Counted from the first letter of the stretch, positions 34,493 through 43,524 are shown. The stretch: DNA of 64,000 bases from an uncultured Peptostreptococcaceae bacterium (GCA_905235115.1 CAJOKT010000010.1:1-64000); one strand, 5' to 3'. A program made the numbers and translations. Notes: generated by a model from the sequence alone, not told the origin.

Positions 34493-35680
34493 ATGATCGC
34501 GTACCTGGATAATTCAGCGACCACCAGACAATACGACCAGGTCACGGACCTCATGTCTGAGACCGCAAAAAATTCATACGGCAACCCTTCATCCCTTCAT
34601 GCCATGGGTTTTGAAGCAGAAAAGGCGGTAAAGGAGGGCAGGGCTCGGGTGGCCGGCGCCATTGGATGCAGCCCGGAGGAGGTGTTTTTCACATCCGGAG
34701 GGACCGAATCGGATAACACGGTGATCATGGGATGCGCCGGCCCGTCCAGAAAGCCCAGGGGGAACCGCAAAAGGATAATCTCAACGGAAGTGGAGCATCC
34801 CGCGGTGCTGGAGCCCCTGGCGGAACTGGAAAGACTGGGCTTCGAAGTGGTTCGCCTCAAGGTGGACGGAAGCTGCAGGCTGGATCCTGAAGCGGTGAGA
34901 AATGCCCTGACAGAGGACACCATCCTCATATCAGTCATGACGGTGAACAACGAGACAGGAACCGTAATGCCTATCGGAGAGATCGGCAGGATAAAGGCGG
35001 AGTTCAACAAATCACATGGCACGTCGGTGCTGCTTCACACCGACGGAGTCCAGGCCTTCGGAAAGATCCCCATCAACATGAGCGGAAACTTCAGGGACGT
35101 TGACATGATGTCCCTGTCTTCCCATAAATTTCACGGACCAAAGGGCATGGGCGTGCTTTACGTCAGGAAAGGCACCAAGGCTTCACCCTTCATGCTGGGC
35201 GGCGGACAGGAAAAAGGCTTCCGCTCCGGCACGGAGAATGTGCCGGGTATCGCCGGGACCGGCCTGGCTGCGGAAATGTCCGTCAGGGACCTTGAGGCAC
35301 GGTCCGCTTCCATGAGAGAGCTCAGAGACCGGCTGAAGGAAATGATAGTTTCCCAGATACCGGACATAAGGATCAACTCCCCGGAAGACGGAGTCTGCTC
35401 CGTGCTGAACGTGAGCTTCCTTAAGACCAGAGGCGAGGTGATACTTCACAGCCTCGAGCAGCAGGGAGTCTACGTATCTACAGGGTCCGCCTGCTCATCG
35501 AACCACAGCTCGAAAAAGGGCTCCCACGTGCTGAACGCCATGGGCCTCAAGCCCGCAGAGACCGAGGGTGCCTTAAGGTTCAGCCTGAGCGAGTTCACCA
35601 CATACGATGAGATCGACCACGCTTTTTCTGCTCTTAAAAGCGCGGTGGAGACCTTCAGAAGGCTGGGAAGCTTCAGATAA
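34493..35680 (+). CDS. Cysteine desulfurase (NifS/IscS family)
   Basis: A PLP enzyme releasing sulfur from cysteine for Fe-S clusters and tRNA thiolation, 395 aa. It shows AYLDNSATTR at the N-terminus, FTSGGTESDN near 64-73, the PLP Lys in SLSSHKFHGPKG near 204-215, and the active-site Cys loop STGSACSS near 325-332. ATG 34493 (site AGGGAG) gives the canonical MIAYLDN start. ThiI, the usual partner of such enzymes in Firmicutes, lies about 2 kb downstream on the other strand. Confidence 0.94.
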   Translation: MIAYLDNSATTRQYDQVTDLMSETAKNSYGNPSSLHAMGFEAEKAVKEGRARVAGAIGCSPEEVFFTSGGTESDNTVIMGCAGPSRKPRGNRKRIISTEVEHPAVLEPLAELERLGFEVVRLKVDGSCRLDPEAVRNALTEDTILISVMTVNNETGTVMPIGEIGRIKAEFNKSHGTSVLLHTDGVQAFGKIPINMSGNFRDVDMMSLSSHKFHGPKGMGVLYVRKGTKASPFMLGGGQEKGFRSGTENVPGIAGTGLAAEMSVRDLEARSASMRELRDRLKEMIVSQIPDIRINSPEDGVCSVLNVSFLKTRGEVILHSLEQQGVYVSTGSACSSNHSSKKGSHVLNAMGLKPAETEGALRFSLSEFTTYDEIDHAFSALKSAVETFRRLGSFR

Positions 35681-35698
35681 ATCAATATATGTGCAGAG

Positions 35699-35724
35699 AC
35701 CCCTTCGGAGACGGAGGGGTTTTT
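35699..35724 (+). terminator. Terminator after the cysteine desulfurase
   Basis: ACCCCTTCG (35699-35707) and CGGAGGGGT (35712-35720) with a GAGA loop, then T5. Confidence 0.9.
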
Positions 35725-35904
35725 GGATGGGGTGAGCAGGCCATTTCTGTCAGCGGACACTATTTTGCGCCGCAGCAGACGCCGGCGGTCAAAAATACAT
35801 GCTGCAACATAAACGCCGCAATGCATATTGAGCGATACTCAACTTTTAGCACATTGTAAAGCCTGCCCGGAAGAGGAAAAATCATATTCACCAATTCAAA
35901 GGGG
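35725..35904. other. Intergenic stretch, small inverted repeat only
   Basis: No gene is supported here. A short inverted repeat TTGAG-CGATA-CTCAA lies at 35828-35842, and the octamer TTTTGCGC at 35763. A ribosome-site-like AAAGGGGGTG at about 35898 precedes the decayed frame. Confidence 0.5.
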
Positions 35905-36210
35905 GTGATTATTATCTTTTGTGATCTGGAAAAATGTTTTGAGGGAGGAACAGGCCACAGATCCCAGGGCCATCCGGTTCAGGCAGTTCAAGTACAACGA
36001 GGTCCTGAGGGCGGTGCTGAAAAAAGAACAGAAAGCTTCTCAAGCGCTTCATCCGCGCTCTTGAGAAGAGCTGATACCGCTATGATCCGGAGGCCATCGA
36101 CCGCCTGCATAGCCCCACCAACGTGGGTCAAACGGGCATGGTCAACAAGTATCCCGGGGTGATCTCGCCCAGGGACTGGCTTAACATGCTTCGCATGCTA
36201 TTCATGCACT
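35905..36210 (+). pseudogene. Decayed gene of unrecognised product
   Basis: Protein-like sequence is spread over three frames. From a GTG at 35905: IIIFCDLEKCFEGG. In the next frame from about 35942: EEQATDPRAIRFRQFKYNEVL and onward to ALHPRS and a stop. In the third frame from about 36046: LLKRFIRALEKS, a stop, then YRYDPEAIDRLHSPTNVG and NKYPGVISPRDWLNMLRM. At least two frame changes and one stop break it. The Lys/Arg/Asp-rich mix resembles real protein, but I recognise no family. It sits between convergent genes. Confidence 0.45.
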
Positions 36211-36213
36211 CAC

Positions 36214-36240
36214 AAAAAAAGCCCCGCGTCTGCGGGGCTT
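36214..36240 (-). terminator. pepD terminator
   Basis: Perfect 9-bp stem AAGCCCCGC/GCGGGGCTT with a 4-nt loop; on the minus strand it runs into T7. Confidence 0.92.
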
Positions 36241-36256
36241 CACTGTGGATTTGATC

Positions 36257-37708
36257 CTATTTCAGCGCTTTGAGAACTTTGAGCAGGTAATTCCATGTCC
36301 TCTGGGTGGAGGGGATGGAAAGTTTTTCGTTGGGGGAGTGGACATCGAACATGTCCGGGCCTATGGAGACAGCGTCGAAGTCCGTGCCCATTTTGCCTGC
36401 GAAGAAGCCGCACTCCAGGCCTGCGTGAGTTGCCACCACCTCCGGATCTTTGCCGTAAACTTCCTTGTAGACTGCCACACAGGTGTCTCTCAGAGCCGAA
36501 TCCGGCTTGTACTCCCATCCGGGATAGAAGAGCTTGTGCTCCACCGTGCCTCCGAAGAGGAGATAATAGCTGGTGAGCCTCTTCTGGAGGGATCTGAGCC
36601 TTGATTCCACGGAGCTTCTCAGTCCGTGCAGGGTTCGGAATTCCAGATCTTTGAGCTCGCATACACCCAGGTTCAGGCTGACCTCGGGAAGTCCCTTGAT
36701 GTCCATGCTCATATTGATGATCCCATTTGGTACGTTCAAAAGATATGCGATGATCCTGGAAGTGCTCTCGCTGTCGATGGGGTCGCAGCCGGGAGCCTCA
36801 AGCTTCGTGAGCTCCAGGTCGACGTCCGGATCGGATGCGTGGAATTCATTGTGAAGCTTCGTCCTTAAGTCTGCCACCATCTCATCAAGAAATTCTTTTC
36901 CGGAAGAGACCAGGATCTCAGCAGTGGTTTCCTTGGGAATGGCGTTGTCGAAAGTGCCTCCCCTGAAGTTCACCAGCTTGAATATGACCCTGGAGGACAG
37001 ATCGGAAAGAATCCTGCCCATGGTGATGTCGGAGTTTGCTCTTTCTTTATCGATCTCCATTCCGGAGTGACCGCCCAGAAGGCCGCTCAGGCGCAAAACA
37101 TACGCGTCCCCCTGCGCCTTTACTCTGCTGACGGGAATATGCCCCTCAGCGGCGGAGCCGCCGGCGCAGCTTACGGTGAAGATCCCTTCCTCTTCGGAGT
37201 CGATGTTGATCATCCTCTTTCCGTGAAGGTTGCTTACATCGATGCCCTCGGCGCCTTCAAGTCCGGTCTCCTCATCCACGGTGAACACGCACTCAAGAGC
37301 AGGGTGCTTGTATTCCTTTGAATCGAGGAGAGCCAGCATCATGGCCACGGCGATGCCGTCATCTCCGCCGAGAGTCGTTCCGTCAGCTGTAAGGAAATCG
37401 CCGTCCAGCATGAGCTTAATGGCTTCATTCTTCATATCGATATCAAGACCGGTCTCTTTTTCACAGACCATGTCCATGTGGCCCTGAAGAATCACGGGCT
37501 CCGCGTTCTCATAGCCCTCCGACGCGGGGCAGTAGATTATGACGTTTTCGATCTCGTCCTGAACATACTCAAGACCGCGCTCTTTTGCGAAGTTTGCCAG
37601 ATAGCTGCTGATCCGGGTGGTGTTGTAGGATCCGTGGGGGATCGCAGCTATCTCCTCAAAAAAGCGGAAAACATCACCTGGCTCAGGTCTTTTATATTCT
37701 GTCATCAT
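36257..37708 (-). CDS. pepD: Aminoacyl-histidine dipeptidase PepD
   Basis: An M20-family zinc dipeptidase of 483 aa that hydrolyses Xaa-His and other dipeptides. It shows the metal-binding QGHMDMVCEK near 75-84, TLGGDDGIAVAM near 112-123 with the bridging Asp, and DEETGLEGAEG with catalytic Glu near 144-154. The dimerisation insert occupies about 210-400. An AGGAGG-like site precedes the start. It lies downstream of thiI on the same strand with a 72-bp gap. Supports a peptide-using metabolism. Confidence 0.94.
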   Translation of the reverse strand: MMTEYKRPEPGDVFRFFEEIAAIPHGSYNTTRISSYLANFAKERGLEYVQDEIENVIIYCPASEGYENAEPVILQGHMDMVCEKETGLDIDMKNEAIKLMLDGDFLTADGTTLGGDDGIAVAMMLALLDSKEYKHPALECVFTVDEETGLEGAEGIDVSNLHGKRMINIDSEEEGIFTVSCAGGSAAEGHIPVSRVKAQGDAYVLRLSGLLGGHSGMEIDKERANSDITMGRILSDLSSRVIFKLVNFRGGTFDNAIPKETTAEILVSSGKEFLDEMVADLRTKLHNEFHASDPDVDLELTKLEAPGCDPIDSESTSRIIAYLLNVPNGIINMSMDIKGLPEVSLNLGVCELKDLEFRTLHGLRSSVESRLRSLQKRLTSYYLLFGGTVEHKLFYPGWEYKPDSALRDTCVAVYKEVYGKDPEVVATHAGLECGFFAGKMGTDFDAVSIGPDMFDVHSPNEKLSIPSTQRTWNYLLKVLKALK

Positions 37709-37780
37709 AACACCTCCTTGTGGTAAACAGACATTATTGACATGATTGGAACAGGCGGGGCAGGGATGCCCGTATCGCCT

Positions 37781-38998
37781 TTACATCTCCGGAAGCCTTC
37801 CGGGTGTGATGATCACGGTCTCGCCGGATCCCACCGCTCTCTCCACCAGCCCTTCAACGTCCAGGCGGGATTCGCTCTCCAGTATCCTGTCCAGCTTTGG
37901 CTTTGTGGCGGGGTGCTTCGGAAGAAATACCGTGCAGCAGTCCTCATAGGGCTCTATGGATTTCTCGTAGGTGCCTATCTCCATGGCCCTGTCCATGATC
38001 TCGATCTTGTCCATTCCGATGAGGGGACGGAACACCGGCATGGTCACGGAGTTGTCGGTGACCACCAGGGCTTCGGCAGTCTGGGATGCCACCTGGCCCA
38101 GATCCTCTCCGGTGATGAGGGCCTGACAGCCGTTGGCCATGGCCAGACGCTCTGCGATCATCATCATGAAGCGTCTGACGTGGATGGTGGTCTCCTCCTC
38201 GGGACAGTTCTTAACGATCTCCTCCTGTATGGGAAGGAGATTGATTATGTGCATCCTGAACTTTCCTGTGTAGGCCGCCACCAGTCCCGCAAGCTCGATG
38301 ACCTTCTCTCTGGCTCTCTCAGAAGTGTACGGATAGGAATGGAAGTGCACCGCCTCCAGCATCATGCCGCGCTTTGCCATCATCCAGGCCGCCACAGGAG
38401 AATCAATGCCTCCTGAAAGCAGGATCATTCCCTTGCCGTTGGTACCCAGAGGAAGTCCGCCCAGGCCGTTGACCTTGGAATCGTAGATATAGGTGCGATC
38501 GTGCCTCAGGTCCACCTTAAGCAGCACGTCCGGATCGTGCACGTCAACCTTGAGGACCTTGCAGCCTATGAGTACTTTGGCCCCGATGATCCGGCCGATC
38601 TCAGGCGACTTCACCGGAAATGTCTTGTCCGCCCGCTTGGCCTCCACCTTGAAGGTCTTCACGCCTTTTTCTTGGATCAGGCGGTTCATGTACTCCACGG
38701 CTTCCGCCCCGATGGCGTCCAGGCTGGATTCCGCCTCAACGGCTTTGGATACAGAGGCCACGCCGAAGACTCTGACTGCAGCGTTTACGATCCTGTCGGG
38801 ATCGATGTTCTTTGAGGCTCTCACAAAGATGAGGCCTTCGTTTCTGGTTATATCCAGATCCTTGCCTCTTCCTACTTCTCCCAGTTCTTTCAGAGCTGAC
38901 TTCACTCTGTCCAGGAGCATGCGCTCGAAATAGGGCTTGTTCATGCCCTTTAAGGCGACTTCGCCCGTTCTTACGATGAATATGTTCTTTTCGTTCAT
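37781..38998 (-). CDS. thiI: tRNA 4-thiouridine / thiamine sulfurtransferase ThiI
   Basis: Adenylates U8 of tRNA for 4-thiouridine formation, and in some species feeds sulfur to the thiazole of thiamine. It is 405 aa: N-terminal ferredoxin-like and THUMP domains (about 60-165) and the PP-loop domain with LLSGGIDSPVAAWMMAKRG near 190. The C-terminal rhodanese domain of the E. coli form is absent, as usual in Firmicutes. It has its own promoter at 39059-39087. Confidence 0.95.
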   Translation of the reverse strand: MNEKNIFIVRTGEVALKGMNKPYFERMLLDRVKSALKELGEVGRGKDLDITRNEGLIFVRASKNIDPDRIVNAAVRVFGVASVSKAVEAESSLDAIGAEAVEYMNRLIQEKGVKTFKVEAKRADKTFPVKSPEIGRIIGAKVLIGCKVLKVDVHDPDVLLKVDLRHDRTYIYDSKVNGLGGLPLGTNGKGMILLSGGIDSPVAAWMMAKRGMMLEAVHFHSYPYTSERAREKVIELAGLVAAYTGKFRMHIINLLPIQEEIVKNCPEEETTIHVRRFMMMIAERLAMANGCQALITGEDLGQVASQTAEALVVTDNSVTMPVFRPLIGMDKIEIMDRAMEIGTYEKSIEPYEDCCTVFLPKHPATKPKLDRILESESRLDVEGLVERAVGSGETVIITPGRLPEM

Positions 38999-39043
38999 TT
39001 TTCTCCTTCGGACCGGCAGGTATAGTTGGCGCCGGTAAACTGT

Positions 39044-39087
39044 ATTTTTTGCGCTTTCATTATATAGTCATGACGCAAAAAATGCAA
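39044..39087 (-). promoter_or_regulatory. thiI promoter flanked by inverted repeat
   Basis: Minus strand: TTGCAT (39082-39087), a 17-bp spacer, perfect TATAAT (39059-39064). The -10 sits between the arms of a perfect 10-bp inverted repeat, ATTTTTTGCG (39044-39053) and CGCAAAAAAT (39074-39083), which are 20 bp apart. The leader also has ACCGGC/GCCGGT arms. Confidence 0.65.
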
Positions 39088-39150
39088 CTGAGAGGGAAGG
39101 GGACATCTCAGGGAGGGGCGGCAAGTACTTAAAAAAGAACCATATAGGGG

Positions 39151-39179
39151 TTGAAAAATGCACAAAAAGATGCTTTAAT
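39151..39179 (+). promoter_or_regulatory. Promoter of the acyl-CoA dehydrogenase/ETF operon
   Basis: TTGAAA (39151-39156), a 17-bp spacer, TTTAAT (39174-39179); each box matches 5 of 6. The leader of about 80 nt ends in AAGGAGG before ATG 39264. Confidence 0.88.
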
Positions 39180-39263
39180 GTTACTGTATGATTTTATGAC
39201 TTATCGTGGGGGCGTATGGCTCGACGTAAGCATATAACTAGTATTTTTTAAGGAGGCTTTTAA

Positions 39264-40406
39264 ATGAACTTTCAACTGACGAAAGAGCAAGAATTCGTAA
39301 GAAAAATGGTCAGAGAATTCGCCAAGACCGAAGTTGAGCCCATTGCTGCTGATATCGACAAGGAACACAGATTCCCTGAAGAGAATGTCAAGAAGATGGC
39401 TGAGCTTGGAATGATGGGAATTCCTTTCCCTACAGAGTACGGCGGAGCAGGCGGAGATCATATCGCTTATGCTATCTGCGTTGAAGAACTTGCCAGAGTC
39501 TGCGCATCAACAGCAGTTATCGTTTCCGCTCACACTTCTCTCTGCGCATGGCCCATTTTCAACTATGGTACCGAAGAGCAGAAGAATAAATACCTTCCTG
39601 ACCTTCTTTCCGGAAGGAAGCTTGGTGCATTCGGACTTACAGAACCCAACGCAGGCACCGATGCATCCGGACAGCAGACAAGAGCAGAGCTCGTTGACGG
39701 ACAGTGGATCCTTGACGGAGCCAAGTGCTTTATCACAAACGGCGGATATGCTGATACTTTCGTAGTATTTGCGATGACCGACAAGAAGAAGGGAAACCAC
39801 GGCATCACCGCTTTCATCGTAGAGAAAGGTGACGAGGGATTCTCTATCGGCAAGACAGAGGACAAGATGGGTATCTGCGCTTCCTCCACAACAGAGCTTA
39901 TTTTCCAGCACTGCGCTATTCCTGAGGACAGACTTCTCGGCGAGATCGGCGGCGGATTCAAGATCGCCCTTTCGACACTGGACGGCGGACGTATCGGGAT
40001 CGCATCCCAGGCTCTCGGGATCGCACAGGGAGCTTTCGACGTAACAGTGGAATACATGAACGCCCGTAAGCAGTTCGGTAAGAAGCTGTCACAGTTCCAG
40101 GCACTTCAGTTTGAAATGGCTGACCTGAAGACAAGGATCGAAGCCGCAAGACTTCTGATCTACAGAGCAGCAGACCTTAAGGACAAGCACCTTCCTTACT
40201 CTGAAGCAGCTGCAATGGCCAAGTTATATGCCGCTGAGACTGCTATGGCTGTTACCACCAAGTGTGTACAGTATCACGGTGGTTATGGTTACACAAAGGA
40301 CTATCCTGTTGAGAGAATGATGAGAGATGCCAAGATCACTGAGATCTATGAAGGAACTTCAGAGGCTCAGAGAATGGTTATCTCGGCTCATACGTTCAAG
40401 AAATAA
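39264..40406 (+). CDS. Acyl-CoA dehydrogenase
   Basis: A 380-aa FAD enzyme of the butyryl-CoA dehydrogenase class that reduces or oxidises an acyl-CoA with ETF as partner. It shows GAFGLTEPNAGTDASGQQT (flavin/substrate contact, about 125-143), MGICASSTTELIF, QYHGGYGYTKDYPVERMMRDAKI, and the catalytic Glu363 in IYEGTSE. It has a strong promoter and optimised codons compared with flanking genes. Followed by etfB and etfA, but no crt, hbd or thl lies here, so whether the substrate is crotonyl-CoA, an aryl-acrylyl-CoA or another acyl-CoA cannot be told. Confidence 0.95.
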   Translation: MNFQLTKEQEFVRKMVREFAKTEVEPIAADIDKEHRFPEENVKKMAELGMMGIPFPTEYGGAGGDHIAYAICVEELARVCASTAVIVSAHTSLCAWPIFNYGTEEQKNKYLPDLLSGRKLGAFGLTEPNAGTDASGQQTRAELVDGQWILDGAKCFITNGGYADTFVVFAMTDKKKGNHGITAFIVEKGDEGFSIGKTEDKMGICASSTTELIFQHCAIPEDRLLGEIGGGFKIALSTLDGGRIGIASQALGIAQGAFDVTVEYMNARKQFGKKLSQFQALQFEMADLKTRIEAARLLIYRAADLKDKHLPYSEAAAMAKLYAAETAMAVTTKCVQYHGGYGYTKDYPVERMMRDAKITEIYEGTSEAQRMVISAHTFKK

Positions 40407-40425
40407 AGAGTAGGAGGAAACAAAT

Positions 40426-41228
40426 ATGGCATTTAATATTATTGTTTGTGCAAAGCAGGTTCCTGATACGAACGTTATCAAGATCAATCCCAAGACAGGA
40501 ACACTTATAAGAGACGGCGTTCCGTCGATCCTTAACCACGACGACAACAACGCTCTCGAAGAAGCATTAAAAATCAAAGACAAATATGATGACGTACACA
40601 TCACAGTCATCTCCATGGGACCTCCTCAGGCATCTGACCTTCTTTTTGAATGTATCGCCAAGGGAGCTGACGAGGGCATCCTCGTATCCGACAGAGCAGT
40701 CGGCGGTTCCGATACATGGGCAACTTCCAACACACTTGAAGCTGCTGTAAGAAAATGGGAAAAAGAGAATGGCCCTTACGACATCATCTTCACAGGCCGT
40801 CAGGCTATCGATGGAGATACCGCTCAGGTCGGACCTCAGCTTGCTGAAAAGTTGAACCTGCCCCAGGTATCCTATGTTGAGGAATTCGAGATGGCAGAAG
40901 ACCGCAAGACCATCACGGTAAAGAGACAGTTAGAGGACGGATATGAGCTCATTGAACTCCAGACTCCCTGCCTTCTTACAACGATCAAGGAATTGAATAC
41001 TCCGAGATACATGAGCGTTAACGGTATCTTCGGCGCAAAGGACATCAAGGTCTGGAACGCGAAGGATATCGAGGTCGACCTGACAAAGGACTTGAAGCTT
41101 CCCCGACTAACGTATTCAGATCATTCACACCCGCACCCAAGGCTCCCGGCATGAAGGTGGAGGGCGACACTGAAAACGAGCAGGCAAAGAACCTTCTGAT
41201 CAACCTTAAAGGTAAGCACATCATCTAA
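40426..41228 (+). CDS. etfB: Electron transfer flavoprotein beta subunit (frame broken near 41088)
   Basis: Binds FAD/AMP and passes electrons between the dehydrogenase and EtfA. The open frame runs to 41154, but its last 14 residues are not EtfB-like. In the -1 frame from 41088 the normal ending follows: GLEASPTNVFRSFTPAPK, then a conserved tail to KHII and TAA at 41226-41228. One missing base, most simply G3 read as G2 at 41088-41089, accounts for it; the repaired protein is 267 aa, the usual length. Upstream landmarks are IIVCAKQVPDT at the N-terminus and FTGRQAIDGDTAQVGP near 127-142. Confidence 0.9.
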
Positions 41229-41245
41229 TTTGAGGAGGAAATATA

Positions 41246-42550
41246 ATGGCTATTGAAATAATTAAAGAAAAATGTACAGGCTGCGGACTGTGCTTCAAGT
41301 CCTGCCCTTATGACGCATTTGAATTTGAGCCCTATGACGGAAACAAGCTTGGCAGAGTTGCCAAGGTAAACGCTAAGTGCTCCTTCTGTAACCAGTGTCT
41401 TACCGCCTGCAGGTTCGGAGCCATCAAGGAAGTCCAGACAGCTTCCGACGATGACAGATTCGCAGATTACAAGCACATCTGGGTATATGCAGAGCAGAGA
41501 CACGGCAAGATCCAGAACGTAGCTCTCGAGCTCATCGGAGAAGGCCGCAAACTTGCGAAGGACATCTCCGCAGACACACAGGTATGTGCAGTTCTCGTCG
41601 GCGACAACATCGACCACCTTGCTCAGGAGTGCTTTGAGTACGGCGCGGAGAAGGTATACATGATCCAGGATCCTCTTCTCGAGCAGTACACCACAGACGG
41701 ATATACAAAGGTCATCTATGACGCTATCCAGGAATACAAGCCTGAGATCGTTCTCTACGGCGCTACACACATCGGCCGTGACCTTGCTCCCCGTATCGCT
41801 GCAAGATGCAACACAGGTCTTACAGCTGACTGCACACACCTTGATGTAAAGGTCTCCAAGTACATCGAATTCGCCAAGGCAAACACCACACTTGATACCT
41901 CCACACTGGACCCCAACGATCCTTCAACAGGCATCAAGCAGACACGTCCCGCATTCGGCGGAAACCTGATGGCTACCATCATCTGCCCCAACACCAGACC
42001 TCAGATGTCAACTGTACGTCCCGGCGTTATGCAGAAGCTTGAGAGAGTTCCCGGCGCAACAGGCGAGATCGTAAATGTCAAGCCTTCCATCACAAAGGAC
42101 GACATCCACATCACAGTCAAGGACGTCGTCAAGTCCGCCAAGGAACTTGTTTCCCTGACAGACGCCAAGATCATCTGCTCCGGCGGACGTGGTCTCGGCG
42201 GTCCCGAGGGATTCGAGCTCATCAAGGAGTTCGCTGACAAAGTCGGCGGAGTCGTTGGATCCTCCCGTGCAGCAGTAGACGCAGGCTGGATCGATCACTC
42301 TCACCAGGTAGGACAGACAGGAACCACCGTTAAGCCGGAGATCTACTTCGCCTGCGGTATTTCCGGAGCTATCCAGCACCAGGCCGGCATGTCCGGATCC
42401 AAGATCATCGTTGCCATCAACAAGGATCCCGACTGCCCGATGATGGAGATCGCCGACTACGGTATCGTAGGAGACCTGTACAAGGTCATCCCCGAGATCA
42501 TCAAAGAGTGGGACAACGCAGAAGATCTTTACGACGCTTCCACAAGGTAA
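41246..42550 (+). CDS. etfA: Electron transfer flavoprotein alpha subunit with ferredoxin domain
   Basis: A 434-aa subunit. The first 60 residues form a two-cluster 4Fe-4S ferredoxin domain with Cys10, 13, 16, 20 and Cys45, 48, 51, 55. The EtfA body follows, ending in the FAD domain ([52 protein letters not shown]). EtfA with an added ferredoxin is known in CarE of the caffeyl-CoA reductase and in some lactate dehydrogenase complexes that bifurcate electrons. Gene order here matches carC-carD-carE. A terminator follows. Confidence 0.97.
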   Translation: MAIEIIKEKCTGCGLCFKSCPYDAFEFEPYDGNKLGRVAKVNAKCSFCNQCLTACRFGAIKEVQTASDDDRFADYKHIWVYAEQRHGKIQNVALELIGEGRKLAKDISADTQVCAVLVGDNIDHLAQECFEYGAEKVYMIQDPLLEQYTTDGYTKVIYDAIQEYKPEIVLYGATHIGRDLAPRIAARCNTGLTADCTHLDVKVSKYIEFAKANTTLDTSTLDPNDPSTGIKQTRPAFGGNLMATIICPNTRPQMSTVRPGVMQKLERVPGATGEIVNVKPSITKDDIHITVKDVVKSAKELVSLTDAKIICSGGRGLGGPEGFELIKEFADKVGGVVGSSRAAVDAGWIDHSHQVGQTGTTVKPEIYFACGISGAIQHQAGMSGSKIIVAINKDPDCPMMEIADYGIVGDLYKVIPEIIKEWDNAEDLYDASTR

Positions 42551-42593
42551 GATACGACCTTAAAAGTATCAGTTGAAAGTTAATAGCTATATT

Positions 42594-42623
42594 GAGGCCC
42601 CCGGCTCTGCGGGGGTCTCTTTT
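42594..42623 (+). terminator. Terminator of the ETF operon
   Basis: GAGGCCCCCG (42594-42603) and CGGGGGTCTC (42610-42619), loop GCTCTG, one G-U pair, then T5. Confidence 0.9.
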
Positions 42624-42647
42624 AATGTAGCGGGACTGGATTATCTG

Positions 42648-42656
42648 TGCTATAAT
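42648..42656 (+). promoter_or_regulatory. Extended -10 promoter, start codon 7 nt away
   Basis: TGCTATAAT, with a perfect TATAAT at 42651-42656 and no recognisable -35. ATG 42663 lies 7 nt after the -10, where transcription would begin, so the mRNA may be leaderless. Confidence 0.6.
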
Positions 42657-42662
42657 CAGGTC

Positions 42663-43524
42663 ATGGGATCAGAAGATGCTCTTAAGCGCAAAAAACTATA
42701 CCTGCTGGACCTGGACGGTACCCTGTACATCGATGACCGGCTCATAGACGGGGCGGCGGATTTTTTGCGCGATGCGGGATCGAAGGGGAGAGTGGTCTAT
42801 CTGTCCAACAACTCCTCGAGAGGTACGGACAGCTACCTGAAGAAGTTCAGGAGGCTGGGGATCGATGCCGATGCTGATGACTTTCTGACATCGGCGGACG
42901 CGCTCATTCATTACCTCAAAGTCAGCTACGGTCCCGGACTAAAAAAGGAAAAGATCTACGTCATGGGTACCGGGTCGTTCAGGAAACAGCTGGAGGACTC
43001 GGGATACGTCCTCTGGGATGAGGACCGGGACGGCGGAAAAGATCCCTCCATGGTGATCCTGGGTTTCGACAGGGAACTGACCTTCAGGAAACTGGAGATC
43101 GTATCCAGGCTCGGTCTACCCCCGCATGCCTTACATCGCGACCAACCCGGACTGGGTCTGCCCGGCGGCCTTCTATCCTGATCCCGAAACGGTGAAGGCG
43201 GGGGAGAAGATCGGCCACGTGCGTGGTTCGGTGCCGGACTGCGGCTCTATGGCCGAGATGCTGAGGACCGCAACGGGGAGGAGCCCGAAGTTCATAGGCA
43301 AACCAGAGCCGCTCATGATCGAGATGGCAATGAAAAGATACGGGTATTCCGCAGAGGAGACCCTTGTGATCGGCGACAGGATATACACCGACATAGCCTC
43401 CGGCTCAAACGCCGGGGTGGATACCGCCTTCGTCCTGAGCGGCGAGGGGACGGAAGAAGACATAGTCAGATACGGCGTCAAGCCGACCTATATATTCAAC
43501 AGCATTAAGGAGATACCGGTATGA
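42663..43524 (+). CDS. NagD-type HAD hydrolase (frame broken near 43113-43123)
   Basis: A HAD-superfamily phosphatase of the NagD/PNPPase type. It shows LYLLDLDGTLYIDD (motif I), LSNNSSRG (motif II), the cap domain, and VIGDRIYTDIASGSNAGVDTAFVLSGE (motif IV). The frame changes between SRL and MPYIATNPDWVCPAAFYPDPE. Removing one base from GG at 43113-43114 or from C5 at 43119-43123 joins the parts into 286 aa, the normal size. The likely substrate is a small sugar or nucleoside phosphate, unknown. ATG 42663 has no ribosome site. It overlaps the MFS gene by 4 bp. Confidence 0.85.

Noticed and set aside
37742-38416. Plus-strand frame antisense to thiI
   Set aside because: Shadow frame; thiI on the minus strand has clear PP-loop and THUMP sequence.
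41085-41110. Programmed -1 frameshift in etfB
   Set aside because: No heptameric slippery sequence or downstream pseudoknot is apparent; a missing base explains it more simply.
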